From: Primulina eburnea
Taxonomy: Eukaryota; Streptophyta; Magnoliopsida; Lamiales; Gesneriaceae
Assembly: GCF_022965805.1 (NCBI RefSeq)
Contig: NC_133115.1
Location: 30,681,321 to 30,745,320, forward strand
Direction: 5' to 3'
DNA: 64,000 nt
Each line of letters begins with the position of its first letter. Position 1 is the first letter of the stretch. This document shows positions 1-23,935 of this stretch, piece after piece. Under the pieces are notes generated by a model. That model was not told the origin of the DNA. It did not search any database and saw only the letters and a list, made by a program, of their open reading frames with translations. The translations under genes were made by a program, and so were the position numbers.

Positions 1-228
1 TGTGTGTGTATATATATATACAAGGATTTTATTTTTTGACATAGTTTCGTAAATAGGGAGGGAATGGATCGGGTTAACTAACACCATAAACCCGACCCGT
101 TACAAATTTAAAGAATCCGAGACCATTTCGATCTGTTTAAAGTTTGAACCTTTCAATGAGAAAACATCCCAAAAAATTTTATAAAACCCTTGCAACCAGA
201 TATTAATGATAGAACTATCAGCTCGGAA
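1..228. other. AT-rich intergenic DNA
   Basis: The window opens with a short TG/TA microsatellite (about 1-20). No gene or element boundary is seen up to the target-site duplication of the MITE that starts at 229. Confidence 0.5.
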
Positions 229-772
229 TAGGGATGGCAATGGTCCGGGGCGGGAGCGGGTTTGTCATCCCCATCCTCATCCCCGAATGCCATCTTCACC
301 CTCATCCCCGTCCCAATCCCCGCTTTTTCGGGGTCGGGGAATCCCCAAACCCGAAACTTCGGGGATTAACTTCTCATCCCCGCCCACATCTCCGTTTCAA
401 AAATATTAATATGGTAAAACGATGACGGATTCGGAGATTTTCTCAAACCAAAAATTATTACTAGAGATAATTTTAATATTAATATCAATATCAATATCAA
501 TATTAATAATAATATTATTATTAATATTTAAAAAATAATATTATTATTATATTATTAATACTAATAATACTATTATTTTATCATTGATAATATATTTTCG
601 GGGCGGGTTCGGGGATTTCGGAGATGGGGATAGTAATCCCATACCCGCCCCGAACTACATCGGGGATTTTAAAAAATCTCCGAACCCGAACCCGAAAAAA
701 TCGAGGATCCCCATCCCCGTTTCGGGTTTTCCCCGCGGGGCTCCAAACCCATGGGGAAAATTGACATCCCTA
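229..772. mobile_element. hAT-like miniature transposon (544 bp)
   Basis: The element begins TAGGGATGGCAA and ends TTGACATCCCTA, a 12-bp terminal inverted repeat with one mismatch. It is flanked by 8-bp direct repeats GCTCGGAA (221-228) and ACTCGGAA (773-780), which match at 7 of 8 positions, as expected for a hAT target-site duplication. The interior is GC-rich (repeats of the type CCCCATCCCCG and CGGGGATT) around an AT-rich core at about 450-590. No transposase is encoded, so it is non-autonomous. The short ORFs inside are not genes. Confidence 0.8.
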
Positions 773-1364
773 ACTCGGAACGAAGTGAGTTAAAAAATTA
801 TCAATTTATTCTATCTATTTGGTAACGTGGGAGGTCATCTCATCAATATTTAATTATATTTGACGGTTTTGAGACGATTTGTTCGCAACCCACCACACAC
901 CTGTTATTTGGACGGATTGAGAAATTGTCAACTCAACTTGTCTATTTGGCGAATCAAGAACGATCAAACAGGTCCCACTCACTTTGACCGTTCTAATTAA
1001 AAACAACAATTCTGTGTAATCCAAACGATATATGAATTTTTATTTTGTCTCATTGAATTTTGTTGCACGTAAAGAGCAAAAGGACCAAACATCTCAAGAT
1101 CCAAATTACTCCAAATTTTAGCACGTATTTGAGGCATTCATGAGATTTCTCTTCAAAACTAAAATTTTGTTTCGACAATTAATTTATATAATCATGAGAT
1201 GATGAGATATATGTTGGTGTATAATTTACAAAATCATAATGATCTATTTAATATAACGTACATTCTTGAAACATATACTGTTAATTTCTTTTAAAAAATA
1301 TTGGGGATATGAGTTATTATATCTCAGAACTTTAAAAAAATATATACAGGAGATGTCGTGTTGT
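773..1364. other. Intergenic, nothing recognised
   Basis: AT-rich sequence between two MITEs. It has no ORF of note, no recognisable RNA gene and no repeat boundary. Confidence 0.4.
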
Positions 1365-1974
1365 TAGGGGTGTCAATACAGATGTGTTCGGATCGGGATA
1401 AAACGAGAGTATTGAAAAACTTTCTGAACTCGAATCAACCCTAAAGCTATAAACTGGACTTAAATCAACCGATGATATTTTATTCTTTAAAAACTAATTA
1501 AATAAAAATTCAAATTAATAATATTTTAGTTTAAAGTATAATAACAAAACTTCACCTGAATATGACAATTTTTCATGAGTTTAAATATTTAAATTTAATA
1601 GTTTAATTATATAAAACATTAATTCTCTATGAACGCAACCATTGTTATAAAAGTCAAATATCTAACAAAATAAAAATTAATGAATTTTTTATGTTAAAAT
1701 AAATAGGAAATTTTCAAAAATCACAAAATAACTTATCTATAAAATAAAAAGTGTGATATTTGCATTATGAAAAAAAACAAAAATAGTTTGGGTGAGTCAG
1801 TTTTTATGAGTAATCTAATTCTTAATTATGATTAAATCTGGTCAACTTCAATCCAACTCAGCTCAATTTTTTCAGATCTAATCCGATTTGATCATAAAAC
1901 TAAAATTATCAATTTTAGCTCGATTTTTTTCGTGTTGGCGAGATTGACCGGTTAACTCATTTTTGACACCCTTA
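1365..1974. mobile_element. hAT-like miniature transposon (610 bp)
   Basis: Termini TAGGGGTGTCAA and TTGACACCCTTA form a 12-bp inverted repeat with one mismatch. The flanks CGTGTTGT (1357-1364) and CTCGTTGT (1975-1982) agree at 6 of 8 positions, consistent with an old 8-bp duplication. It has no coding capacity and resembles the 229-772 element in its ends, so it may belong to the same superfamily. Confidence 0.6.
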
Positions 1975-2057
1975 CTCGTTGTAATGCTACAAATCATTCA
2001 AAACCTGCAATTGAAATCATTTTACCAATTCTCTAAATTGACCGTTCATATTTATAT

Positions 2058-5000
2058 TGTAACGTCCCGAAAATTCGAAGGTCCACATAAACTACGTGCA
2101 TGCAAATTTACAGAAAATAGAAAAATAACTAATTAATTGATTTTAATTGCTAAATTGATTATGTTGATATGTTTATATGATTTTATAGTAGTTGTCTGCT
2201 CGAATGCATTAAAATGTATTTTTAAAAGGTTATTCGAGTTGCGATCGAGGAAACAGACACCGAACTGAAAAATGAAAATGTTTTTATTAAAATAGTTGTT
2301 TTTAATTATTTAAAATAACAGTGATGTTTTTTATTATTTTTGAAAATAAGAAGTTTTGAGGTGCTTTTTATACGCCGGGACGTAATTTTTATCGGTATTT
2401 GATTTCATCAAAAATACGAATGTTTTGACAACAACCCGGCTAATAATTTCTCAAACTTTATTAAACAAAATAACTTTATTAAGCACTAATGGGCTATTGG
2501 ACCTAACAACCTTATTAATGGGCCTAATATACCATTAGTATTTTAATTGGTATTTAAAGTGCACAATCCCACCCCAGAACTCACAATCTCACGCTTCCCT
2601 CACCCAACAAACAACAAGAACTCTTTGTTCTCACAATACACGGCACACACAAGCATCAACAAGAGAAAGTTTCGAAAATTTGCAAGGAAAATTAAGCCAA
2701 CGTCCCCTCGTCGTGGTTCTTCGATTCATCCACGTTGATTCGTGCGTTAAATAACGCAAGGCACACCATACTCTTCCTTTACTCATCGTCGTACCATATT
2801 ATGTATCTAATTATGAATTCCATGAAAAACAAGTGACACTTTTATTTATTTTCGTTTATGCATAAACATGGGTTTTTAAAACATGGTTGTTGAGCCAAAA
2901 ATTGTTGATTTCATTCATGTAGGGGCTGCCATGATTAGGGAATGTTTAAGGTTGTTTTTACACGATTTATAGAGTCCTAGGAAGCACGAAAAATCTGCAC
3001 ACCAGAATCGAATAAGCTGGAATCAACCCCACAATTTTGTTGATCAATGGCTCGATTTCAAGGGAACTTGATGCATGGCTTGGCTTTGGCTAGACCAGGG
3101 CTGGGCTAGGGTCACGTATGGGTCAGGGAAGGAGTTCTAGCCACGCTACGACTCAAGAGACACGACTAGAAAGGAGCCCTAGCAAGCTAGGACTCAACCC
3201 GTGAGGCTGCACGGAAGTGCATCAGCATGCACCGGAAAAAAAGGCTCGGTTAGGGGGCTTCGTGCTGGGCTAGGTTGAGTCACTAGGGTCCTAGAGGGTG
3301 CACAATGGTCTGGGCTCGGGCTGGTCCAGTGGCTAGAGTCCTAGGCGTGAACATAAAGTCTTATTGCATTAGGGTCTCTCGGTCATGGCATGTTCTAATT
3401 TGTGGCTTCGATTTTGAGCTTGGGAGCGAGTCCTAGGGGTTCCAAGGGTCCATTGGGGTCCATAGAGGATCCGGTTCAAAGTTGGTTCAGGATGGTTCGG
3501 GCTTGGCTCATTGAAAACGTAAGTTGGCTCATAGGTTCCTTAGGTAGTTCGAGTTAGGGTCTCCTTTGAACTAAAACTCGAAACATAGCTCAACGGGTGT
3601 TGAATCATGGTTCATGAGGGCAACATAATTATTAAATAATTTTTAAATTGGTGAATTTTATATTAAAGTTGGGTTTAATTTGGGATTAAAACATATTAAT
3701 ATGTTATAATTAAATAATAAATTAAAAGCCATCGATTTATGCCAAATAAAAATATGAGAAAATTTATGTAAGCTTAAATAATTATTTGGTATGATCCAAA
3801 GTCAACGGAATTAAACACATGTCAAAAGCGTGAAATTTTACGTCTAGAGGCTAAACAATAATTTTACACCCGAAAATTAGTAAATGTCATGGCAGTGTCT
3901 TGAATGTTGTTTTATATATTAATATGATTATTTTGCATGTTTATGGAATTTTATGATGAACGATAACATTAAAAGACATGTTGTATGCTTGGTTTAAAAG
4001 AAAAATGTTATATGCTTGTTTAATTTTTATAAGTGATGAAAATACGAAATGTTGAAGGAAGTGAAATAACTGTGACTAATACACTGATATGATGATATGT
4101 TAATACGTAGGCCAAGACTCAGTTGACGGGTGTGAGTGTCACTGATGTCCCCGCCGCCTAGTACTGTGGATACATGTAGATGGATTCATCGCCCAATACA
4201 AATACGAATACGAAAGTCACAATTAACGATTTCAACGAAAATGAATACGTATATGAATATGATGAATACACATATGTTTATGATAATATGAAAATGTTTA
4301 TATTTAAGTTTATGTATCATTATGAAAATGTTATTTTACGTAAAAATATTTTCATTGTTGCATGTGATCTGTATACGCATTACTTGTTATCAAGATCATG
4401 GTTTACTGAATTTTTAAACTCACTAGATGTGATTGATGCAGATGATTATGATAATAATGAAAATTGAGGTCTTGATGGTTGATCTGACTGAACTAAAGGT
4501 GCACATAACTCGGTGACCAGCACTACTTTTCCCCACTAGACTTATGGTTATACATTATGATTTTTAGGATTATGTTAAAGATTTTTTTATGATTTTGATT
4601 ATGATTTTGAGTGGTTTTTGAGATGTTGTTAGTTGTTGGAACTTTTCAAATTCGCAATCTTGATTTTGATGGTAACAAAACTTGTTAATTGTGTTACTAA
4701 TGATCTACCTTAGTTGTGCAGCATCTAGGATCACTCACGAAATGTTTACATCGCAAAACTGAAGACCCAACTGATCGCTCTAAATGAATCAGTTCAACTG
4801 GCTACGTCATTTGAGCAGTACAGCTGATTGACCAGTTGATAGGTAATTCAGCAGGAAAACCTCAGAAGCCTGGCCAGCCGAAAGAGTGTTCAACTGATGA
4901 AGTAACCCAGCTGATCAGTCCAACTGAACGAGTGTGAAATCAGTTCAACTAACGAGTCAACTGATTTCACCAGCCCAATTGAAAGATCGGTTCAAACTGA

Positions 5001-6267
5001 CTAGTTCGAAGCATCAGTTAGAATTCTTCAGTTACGGACGATGATAGATTCCTTCAAGTGGATTCCAGCTGTGCGAGAAGGTACAAAGCCATTATCCAGT
5101 CAAAGGACAATAATGGATGTTGTATCAGAGCATTAAAGACAAAAACGCTTCAGAGGGACAGTCAAAAAGACGAGACATGTAGTCCAAGAATCCGATTCAA
5201 ATGCAACGGATACAATAAATGAGTCTCTCTGTACGATCAGCTTCTTCCGCCTATATAAAGAGAAGATCGGTGAAGACTCAAAACAACATAGGGAGCAATA
5301 TACAATACTAGAGAGTAAAGGGCACGTCCAGTTGATTATCAGCTTTCAGAATCACTTAAGCCCAGAGGGAATTATTCATCGTGATATCTGCTTAGTTTAG
5401 AAGCCTGTTATCCCTCAGTGTGTGAGAACATTTTTGTTCAGTTCTCACACACATACTTACTCTCAATACCACCCAAATACAGTCTTGCACAAAGACATAA
5501 AACTTGTGTATGTAGTATTTCTCACATAGACGTTAAATAAGTGTTGACTGAAAGTGTTGTTTTCAGTCGTAGCTAGGAGTTCAGTTTAGGCAGTAGATAA
5601 GTCCTAGCTGAGTGGGCTTGTACACGTAGTTGTATAAATCAAAGTCTTCTAGTGTATCCTATCCGTAGAGATAGAAGGGGTGACGTAGGAGCAGTTGAAG
5701 TCTCCGAACATCCATAAACATATTTTGTGTATTTAACTGGTTATCTATCGCTTTAAAATTGTTTTGATTAGTTAGTGTGTTCGTGTGTTCAGTTGTTATC
5801 ATAACTGAAATACAAGAATGCAAAAACTAATATGTGTTTTTTTCAGTTAGTCAGTTTACACAAGTTAAAATATTTTCTAACATTTCAGTTTTATTTACGA
5901 ATGATTACTTCGAGTTTCTTCCGCTTGGTTTAAAACCAAACTCGATTTAATTCATCGGTGTTAATATTCTTAGAACACGAGTTATTGAAGCTCATTGAAG
6001 GTTGTTGTGTGCGAAATGCCTTCAAAGGCGTTAACACATACGATCCATCATTAGTTTTAGTAATTTTGCTTAGTTAGGATTTTTAAACGATTGACGATTG
6101 ATTTAAACGATTTCTTTTGGATTTTTAAATATTAGTTAGTTGTTTTATATTTTAAAAATGATGTAAGGTATTTGAAAGTACAAATATATGTACGATTTTA
6201 GTTTCAGACGAATATTAAGAGGGAAAAAAAACTCTAATAATTTTTAAGAAAACGAGTAATGAACGTT

Positions 6268-6270
<3 letters not shown>
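2058..6270. mobile_element. Gypsy-type solo LTR, interrupted by a copia-type LTR
   Basis: The sequence starts TGTAACGTCC and ends GAACGTTCCA; the ends are inverted repeats matching at 8 of 10 positions with TG...CA termini. TATAT precedes it (2053-2057) and follows it (6271-6275), but the right copy lies in a TA microsatellite, so the duplication is weak evidence. Without the nested insertion it is about 2.96 kb. A TATA-like TATTTAAAG sits near 2551. It encodes no gag or pol, so it is probably a solo LTR left by recombination. The 95-residue ORF at 4180-4467 is Asp/Tyr-rich and is not a recognised protein. Confidence 0.55.
4634..5882. mobile_element. Copia-type solo LTR nested in the gypsy LTR
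   Basis: The segment begins TGTTGGAA and ends TTCTAACA, an inverted repeat with one mismatch. It is full of CAGTTCAACTG-like words and has a TATA box CTATATAAAG at 5251-5260. No 5-bp target duplication is visible at these ends (TTAGT against TTTCA). An alternative boundary at 4633-5845 would give GTTAG on both sides, so the limits are uncertain. It contains no coding region. Confidence 0.5.

Positions 6271-6322
<52 letters not shown>
6271..6322. repeat. (TA)26 microsatellite
   Basis: An uninterrupted TA dinucleotide run directly after the end of the gypsy-type LTR. Confidence 0.95.
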
Positions 6323-6326
<4 letters not shown>

Positions 6327-6570
6327 AGAAAAATGGTTTTGACCATTATAGCTAAGAATTTACCTCACAATTCACACTCATGCATTTTTTCAAAGGGTTT
6401 GTTATATCATGAACATCAATATATTATATAAGGGAAGGAGAAGTACTTCTGTATCAAAAGTATTTTCGGGATTTTCAAGTTGCGACGGACTCATTATTAA
6501 TCATGGCTCCCATATGATTTTGGATGTTCACGAGCATCGATCGCATTGGTTTCAAATGATTTTAATTGAT

Positions 6571-6605
6571 AAAACCGTCGTAAATATTTTTTTTACGACG
6601 GTTTC
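6571..6605. repeat. AAACCGTCG hairpin
   Basis: A perfect 13-nt stem, AAACCGTCGTAAA paired with TTTACGACGGTTT around a short T-rich loop. It uses the same CCGTCG words as the CACTA-like elements at 45.5 and 52.4 kb. Confidence 0.7.
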
Positions 6606-6626
6606 TTCTCTCACAAAATAAACCTT

Positions 6627-6750
6627 GCTAAAAAATGATTTTTTTTGTAGTGATATTCATATGAGTGGTGGTCATCTCGAAACCGTCGCAAAAAAGCCGT
6701 CGCTAAAAAATGATTTTTTTTGTAGTGATATTCATATGAGTGGTGGTCAT
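6627..6750. repeat. Duplicated CACTA-like 3' end with flank
   Basis: A 49-bp sequence occurs twice without a difference, at 6627-6675 and 6702-6750. Each copy holds a CACTA-type right end (T-run followed by GTAGTG) plus 23 bp of identical sequence beyond it. The 26-bp spacer contains CCGTCGC. No matching CACTACAA left end is nearby, so this is an element remnant. Confidence 0.6.
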
Positions 6751-7733
6751 AATTGTTGGTATGGTATTTTTTTGTTTTGTCTTGAGAAATCTCGGGATAG
6801 AATTTGGTTAACCAAATGGCTATGAGAAAATAGTCGAGGCAATAGTTTGATTCTTTTTCCTTAAAACGATATTGTTCCGCTCCGGTGCTCACGGTTATTG
6901 GCAATTCGTTTTCGAAGATACAACGACTACCGCTTTAAAATATTAGCACTACAAATCAAAGCCACAAGAACTTGAAATATCTATCAATATGATATGCAAA
7001 CTTTTTAATTTCGAATTCTAAGCGTTAAACTTAAAATCCAATTCCAAGAGTTTATATCTTGCAAAACTTGGATTTAAACGTAAATGCTAAAAAAATATCA
7101 AAACTATAAGAAAACTCGTTAATTTAACTCCAAAGATCGAATTTAAGCGTATAAGCTTAGAAAATCCAAATTAAAGATTTTATATCTTGAAAATTTGAAC
7201 TTTAAGCACTAATGTTATTCGCATATAGAACTCAATACTCATTTTTCCTGACAATAGTGTTTTTAATTGAAATTAAGGTTGAAATGCACCTGACATGAAA
7301 TGAAATATGCAACAATGGACCGAAAATCACAAACTTAAACATGTAAAATAGACACATATCATCAATAAATTTAAAAGTTGAAGCTAAATTCTTAAATATT
7401 GTGAAATAATAATTTATTAGAATTAACAATAAAAATATTACGAGATTAGATATATTTAGTTTTATTTTTTAAGATAAATTTAAATCAAAATTTATAAAAA
7501 AAATTTAAAAATTTTAAAATTGAATTTTTAAAATATGAACACTATTTAATTTAAAATGCTAAATGTTCATATGCTAACGAATATAATATTTGATTTAGCA
7601 AATATATGATATTACCTTATTTAAGAAAATATGGGTACGTTGAATTCGGGTGGACCAATCCAGGTACTTGAGTGAAGAAAGTCGTCACTTGCATACAAGT
7701 TCAAATCAACAACTATCCCAAAAATATCCAGAG
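6751..7733. other. Intergenic, AT-rich
   Basis: No gene is supported. Short direct words such as AAATCCAA, GTTTATATCTTG and TTTAAGC recur around 7000-7210, suggesting old repeat decay, but no element can be delimited. Confidence 0.4.
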
Positions 7734-7890
7734 TAGGTATCTTATGAGACAGTTTTACGAATATTTATTTGAGACGAGTAAACCCAACCGATATTCACAA
7801 TAAAAGGTAATACTTTTTCATGAATGACCCAAATAAAAAATCCGTCTAACAGAATACAACCCGTAAAATCTTTTCACATAAATTTTTGTC
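7734..7890. repeat. GAGACGG palindromic MITE (diverged)
   Basis: A degenerate copy of the approximately 170-bp family described at 8153. It keeps the interior words GATATTCACAATAAAA, TACTTTTTCATG and ATGACCCAAATAA, and the right end ATAAATTTTTGTC. Confidence 0.6.
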
Positions 7891-8152
7891 AAATATAGAA
7901 TGATAAAAGTGAGAACTTACTTTTTTTGTTCTTAATAAAAAAGAGAGAGAAGCCCATTTTAGTTTTTAAAAACACACGAAGAGTCCTTTAGTTAGAGAAG
8001 CCAACAACTAAATACTTTTTATATAAAAAAATATTTTCTTAAAACAATATTATTTGGTCTAACCTAATTTTCGGTCCTAAATTTGAAACTTTGATGTCAT
8101 TTGAATTACTATTCATCAGCAAAAAGTGTTTTTTGGAAGCAATAATTTTTGA

Positions 8153-8332
8153 GTAGGTCTCATGTGAGACCGTCTCACGGATACTAATCTGTGAGACGGG
8201 ACAACCCTACTCATATTCACAATAAAAAGTAATACTCTTAGCATAAAAAAATATACTTTTTCATGGATGATCCAAATAAGAGTCCGTCTCACAAATTCGA
8301 TCCGTGAGACCGTCTCACACAAGTTTTTACCA
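8153..8332. repeat. GAGACGG palindromic MITE (well preserved)
   Basis: About 180 bp with long inverted ends: the left contains GTGAGACCGTCTCAC and the right GTGAGACCGTCTCACACAAG followed by TTTTT. The interior holds CATATTCACAATAAAAAGTAA and a T-rich TTTTTCATGGATGA. The same structure recurs about ten more times in this window. It is short, non-coding and foldback-prone, like a MITE. The superfamily was not determined because target duplications are unclear. Confidence 0.75.
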
Positions 8333-8584
8333 TAATTTTTAGTCTTTTAGCTTCTGTTTCTATTTCTATTTAAAAATAAAAACAAAAATATATTTTATCA
8401 TTTATCTAAACGTCAAAACTTATTCTGTTTTTTTTTTCTTAAATAAAAACACTTTGAAAATCATACTTATTTAATTGTTTTTTATGTTTCCACTTTTGTA
8501 TCTAAATTGATCTTGAATATAAAACTTAATCAATAACCTATCAATATTTATCATTGAAAAAAATTCATGTCAAATAATAAAAGA

Positions 8585-8741
8585 GTAAGTCTTTGGTGAG
8601 ACGGTATTACGAATCTTATCTATGAGACGGGTCAACCTTACTGATATTCACAATAAAAAATAATATTTTAATGGATGACTAAAATAAAAGATCTGTCTCA
8701 CAAAATACGACCCGTGAGACCGTTTCACATAAATTTTTGTC
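8585..8741. repeat. GAGACGG palindromic MITE
   Basis: A third copy within 1 kb, running from GTGAGACGGTATTACGAATC to GTGAGACCGTTTCACATAAA. It ends about 600 bp upstream of the MIRO2 start codon. Confidence 0.65.
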
Positions 8742-9148
8742 ATAATAAAAACTTTATCAGTGCGTAAAATTATCCAAAATATTTTGAAAAAAATTCATAT
8801 AATATTTCCAAAAAGATATCTAGAATAAATGAAGGAAAGCTATAATTTTTTAATTATTATTTTTTTTAAAAAAACCCACTCATTCAAAATGTGTAAAATC
8901 GAGTGTTTTGGGGATGGAGTTAAGCACGAGTCTCAGCAGCCTGAGCCGCTAGCCTCTCTTCAATCTCATTTACATTTGGCTCGACTATCCCATCCCCACC
9001 GTCGGATCTGTGCTTCCATTTTTTTTTTCCTAATATTTTTTTTAATCATCTCCGCTGCTTAAACCCTAAATTGATCGAACAAGCAATTTAGAATTCTGGT
9101 TCTCTCTCGAGATATTATTTTTCTGCGTCTTCTTGCCCCTCCTGCAAG

Positions 9149-9267
9149 GTAACAAACTTCTGCTCTTTATGCTTGTTCAGCACTAGCAGTGGTGGGCATG
9201 GATCTCATTTCAGGTTTATTACATATATGTATGTATGTATTTCAATTGCTCTTATTTCTGTTCCCAG
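9149..9267 (+). other. Inferred 5'-UTR intron of MIRO2
   Basis: A donor CAAG|GTAAC and an acceptor TTCCCAG|GATTGG lie upstream of the MIRO2 start codon with no coding sequence before them. An intron in the 5' leader is inferred from the splice-site match only. Confidence 0.4.
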
Positions 9268-9344
9268 GATTGGCGGAAGCTGTCCAATCAGTCACAGTCC
9301 TTTTTTCTTTGATATTTTATCATTTGATCGAGTGGAGTTGGTGA

Positions 9345-21007
<11,663 letters not shown>

Positions 21008-21964
21008 GGAAGAAAATATCTGGTTACGATCGATTGACTGTGTTTTTTGTAGGTAGGTTGGTTTTTATTTTTTATTTTAGAGTAGGGGGTGTGGTACTTT
21101 TTGAACCACTCCAGTCTAATTCGTGCTTATTTGTTCTTGTCATTTCAAAAGTATTATCAAACTAAATCATGCACACTTTCAGTTTGGTTTTATCAACTTT
21201 TTCTCGAGCTTTTCTGCGAGTTTCATATTTTTATCTTTTTCCAGTGGTATTGAGCCAACTATTTTTTCTCCTCAGAAAGGAAAACTTTTAATTGCCTGTA
21301 CCCTGTAGTGTAGATATGAGCTGTTCTATTGCAAGAAAATAGCTATTATCATAATAGTTTTCATTCATCTACTCTAGCCTGTTTCAAGAAACACAATCTT
21401 CAACATTTCAAGAGGGGGAATACCGAATAAGTCATGCATAAATGAAAGAATATTCATTGATTTGTGTCCAATTTTGATCCTAGAAGATTCGAGAAAGAAA
21501 AAAATCATTTCACAGGTCAAACTTTCCTTTTGTTTTCAAAACAATTAATGAGTTAAGTATTATATGAATGTGGTATTACATGCTTATCCACTTTATGAAT
21601 TCTAATTCGACATTATGTGCATGAATATAATATATTTGTTAGTATCCTAATAACTTATAATTGAGAATATCCCGAAAAGATACATTGTTTTAGTTAAAAT
21701 TCCTCTATATTAATTGATTTTATCCTTTCATTAATTGTGAATATTTGTTGACATATGAAGGCAATTCTGATTTCCATTTGCATCACCAACTCATTAAAAC
21801 CACAAACAATTTTTGGGAATTGGATAAAATATTTGGCATACACTTCACATGGCTTTGCAAACAAACATACAAATTAATCCCATGCATAAATATATACTTC
21901 AAACTTTTTCACACAAGATTGAACCACAAGTTCTCAAAGCCTTGTATCATATACACTACAAAAA
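21008..21964. other. MIRO2 3' region and GUX-like upstream region
   Basis: Non-coding sequence between two genes on the same strand. The first part is probably the MIRO2 3' UTR and the last few hundred bases the promoter and leader of the glycosyltransferase. No repeat or ORF of interest is seen. Confidence 0.4.
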
Positions 21965-23935
21965 ATGACACGAATAAAGTTCTTTAATTTTTCTCTCTTC
22001 ACATTTTCACTATCCCTAATCTTTCTGATCATTCTATACCACGAAAGAATTCATCAAAATTGTTTAGACCAGCCAAAAAATAAATCCTTAAATTTGACCT
22101 TTCCTACAAGTAATAGAAAACCAAGATGGTACCAGATCGTGTCAAGAAAAATGGATAACAAAAGAATGAAAATCGGGTTAGTTCATACCACGAATCCGTC
22201 AATAGGCGAAAAAACAACATATGGAGATCAAGAAGTGGACATGGTCGATGTGCATTTCGAGAAAATTTCCGAGAATATAAAATGGAGCGACTTATTTCCT
22301 CAATGGATTGATGAAAGTTTGCCATGGGACTCACTAGATTGTCCGGAGATTCCGATGCCGAGTTTCGAAGAATACAGAGACTTGGATTTGGTTGTGGCTA
22401 ACGTTCCTTGTGGAGGAGGGAAACATAGCAAAACATTCGAGGATGTTTTAAGGTTGCAAGTGAATTTAGTTGTGGCCAACTTGCTGGTTAGAAGTGTGAG
22501 GAAGAAAAATGGGCAAGTTTTTGTAGTGTTTATTGGATCTTGTGGTCCTTTGTTGGAGATATTTAGATGTGATGATCTATTGTGGCATGAAGAGAATTAT
22601 TGGATTTATAAGCCTGATTTGAAAAGGTTACAACAAAAGGTGCTCATGCCCGTTGGTTCCTGTCAGCTTGCCCCTCCATTCCTAAAACCAGGTAATATTT
22701 TTTCTTTCGGGCAATATATTTTATAAATGCACGCTCTTAAATTTTGATTTATCTTCGTGGAAGTTGGTGAAAAATCCTCAATCAAAACATTTCTTTGGGT
22801 TCACTCCCTATCCACAAAATTGTGGTACTATGTCATACAAAATGTGGTATACTTCATGTGGAAATGTGGTACTAAAAAAGTACCCAGGGACTGAATACAA
22901 AAAAAATCGACGGCTGGGGACTGAAGGCTAATTTTCCGTTTATCTTTTGGCGACTGAAGGCTAATTTCCCGTTTATCTTTTGGCGACTGATAATCTCCTC
23001 GTACGTACGACGTTTCAGATGTGTCGACAGCATCCCACAAGCCCAAAGAAGCATATGTAAGTGTGATTCATTCATCAGAAGATTATGTCTGTGGTGCAAT
23101 AACTTTAGCCCAAAGCATAATCAAATCCAACACAACAAGAGACCTAATCCTCCTAGTTGATGATTTCATTTCCAAGAAATCTTTAGAAAACCTAAAATCA
23201 GCAGGATGGAAGATCAAGCACATTCAAAGAATACACAGCCCTTATGCGCAGAAAGGAACATATAATGAATGGAACTACAGCAAACTCAGGATATGGCAAC
23301 TTGTGGAATATGACAAGCTAATCTTCATTGATTCCGACTTCATCATCCTACGCAACACCGACGGGTTCTTCGCGTATCCTCAACTATCTGCTTCAGGGAA
23401 CAGCAGGCATGTTTTCAACTCCGGATTCATGTTGATCGAGCCATCCACTTGCACGTTCGAGATGTTAATGAAGCAAAGGTATAGAGTTGTATCTTACAAT
23501 GGAGGGGATCAAGGATTTCTTAATGAAATGTTCATGTGGTGGCATAGGTTGCCAACTAAGCTGAATTTTCTCAAGGATTTCATCGCGATCTTAGACGGGA
23601 AACGAGACATCCCTGACGATGCTTATGCTTTGCATTACTTAGGATTGAAGCCATGGATGTGCTATAAAGATTATGATTGTAACTGGGATGTACTCGAAAA
23701 TCAACGCTTCGGTAGCGACTCCGCGCATGGGATATGGTGGCGAATTTACGACGAGATGCCGGCTGAACTCAGGAGCCATTGTGAGTTGAGTCCTCAAATG
23801 GAGGCCAATGTGAGAATGTACAGAGAAATGGCTAGGAATGGAAGTTATCCTGATGGTCATTGGAAGATCAAAATCACAGACTCTAGAAGCCATTTTTCTC
23901 ATTATTTGACTAATACATATTTTCCATACGAATAG
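21965..23935 (+). CDS. GUX-like GT8 glucuronosyltransferase (2 exons)
   Basis: Exons 21965-22691 and 23019-23935 join to 1,644 nt, or 547 residues. An N-terminal hydrophobic stretch (about residues 8-22) fits a type II Golgi membrane anchor. The second exon encodes the GT8 fold: HSSEDYVCGA, the Mn2+-binding DSD motif at residues 347-349 (FIDSDFIILRN), NSGFMLIEPS, GGDQGFLN and HYLGLKPW. These match the GUX/PGSIP family (glucuronic acid substitution of xylan), which adds GlcA or MeGlcA side chains to xylan in the Golgi; from memory the closest members are GUX4/GUX5-like, but the exact paralogue is not assigned. The single intron holds a small tandem repeat. Length and frame look intact. Confidence 0.88.
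22840..23010 (+). repeat. Repeats in the GUX-like intron
   Basis: The intron holds repeated GTGGTAC(T/A) words (22822-22875). It also has a tandem duplication of a unit of about 34 bp containing GACTGAAGGCTAATTT and CCGTTTATCTTTTGGC (22918-22990). Confidence 0.7.

Noticed and set aside
4180..4467. 95-codon ORF rich in Asp, Tyr and Asn
   Set aside because: Inside the gypsy-type LTR and low complexity, with no family match.
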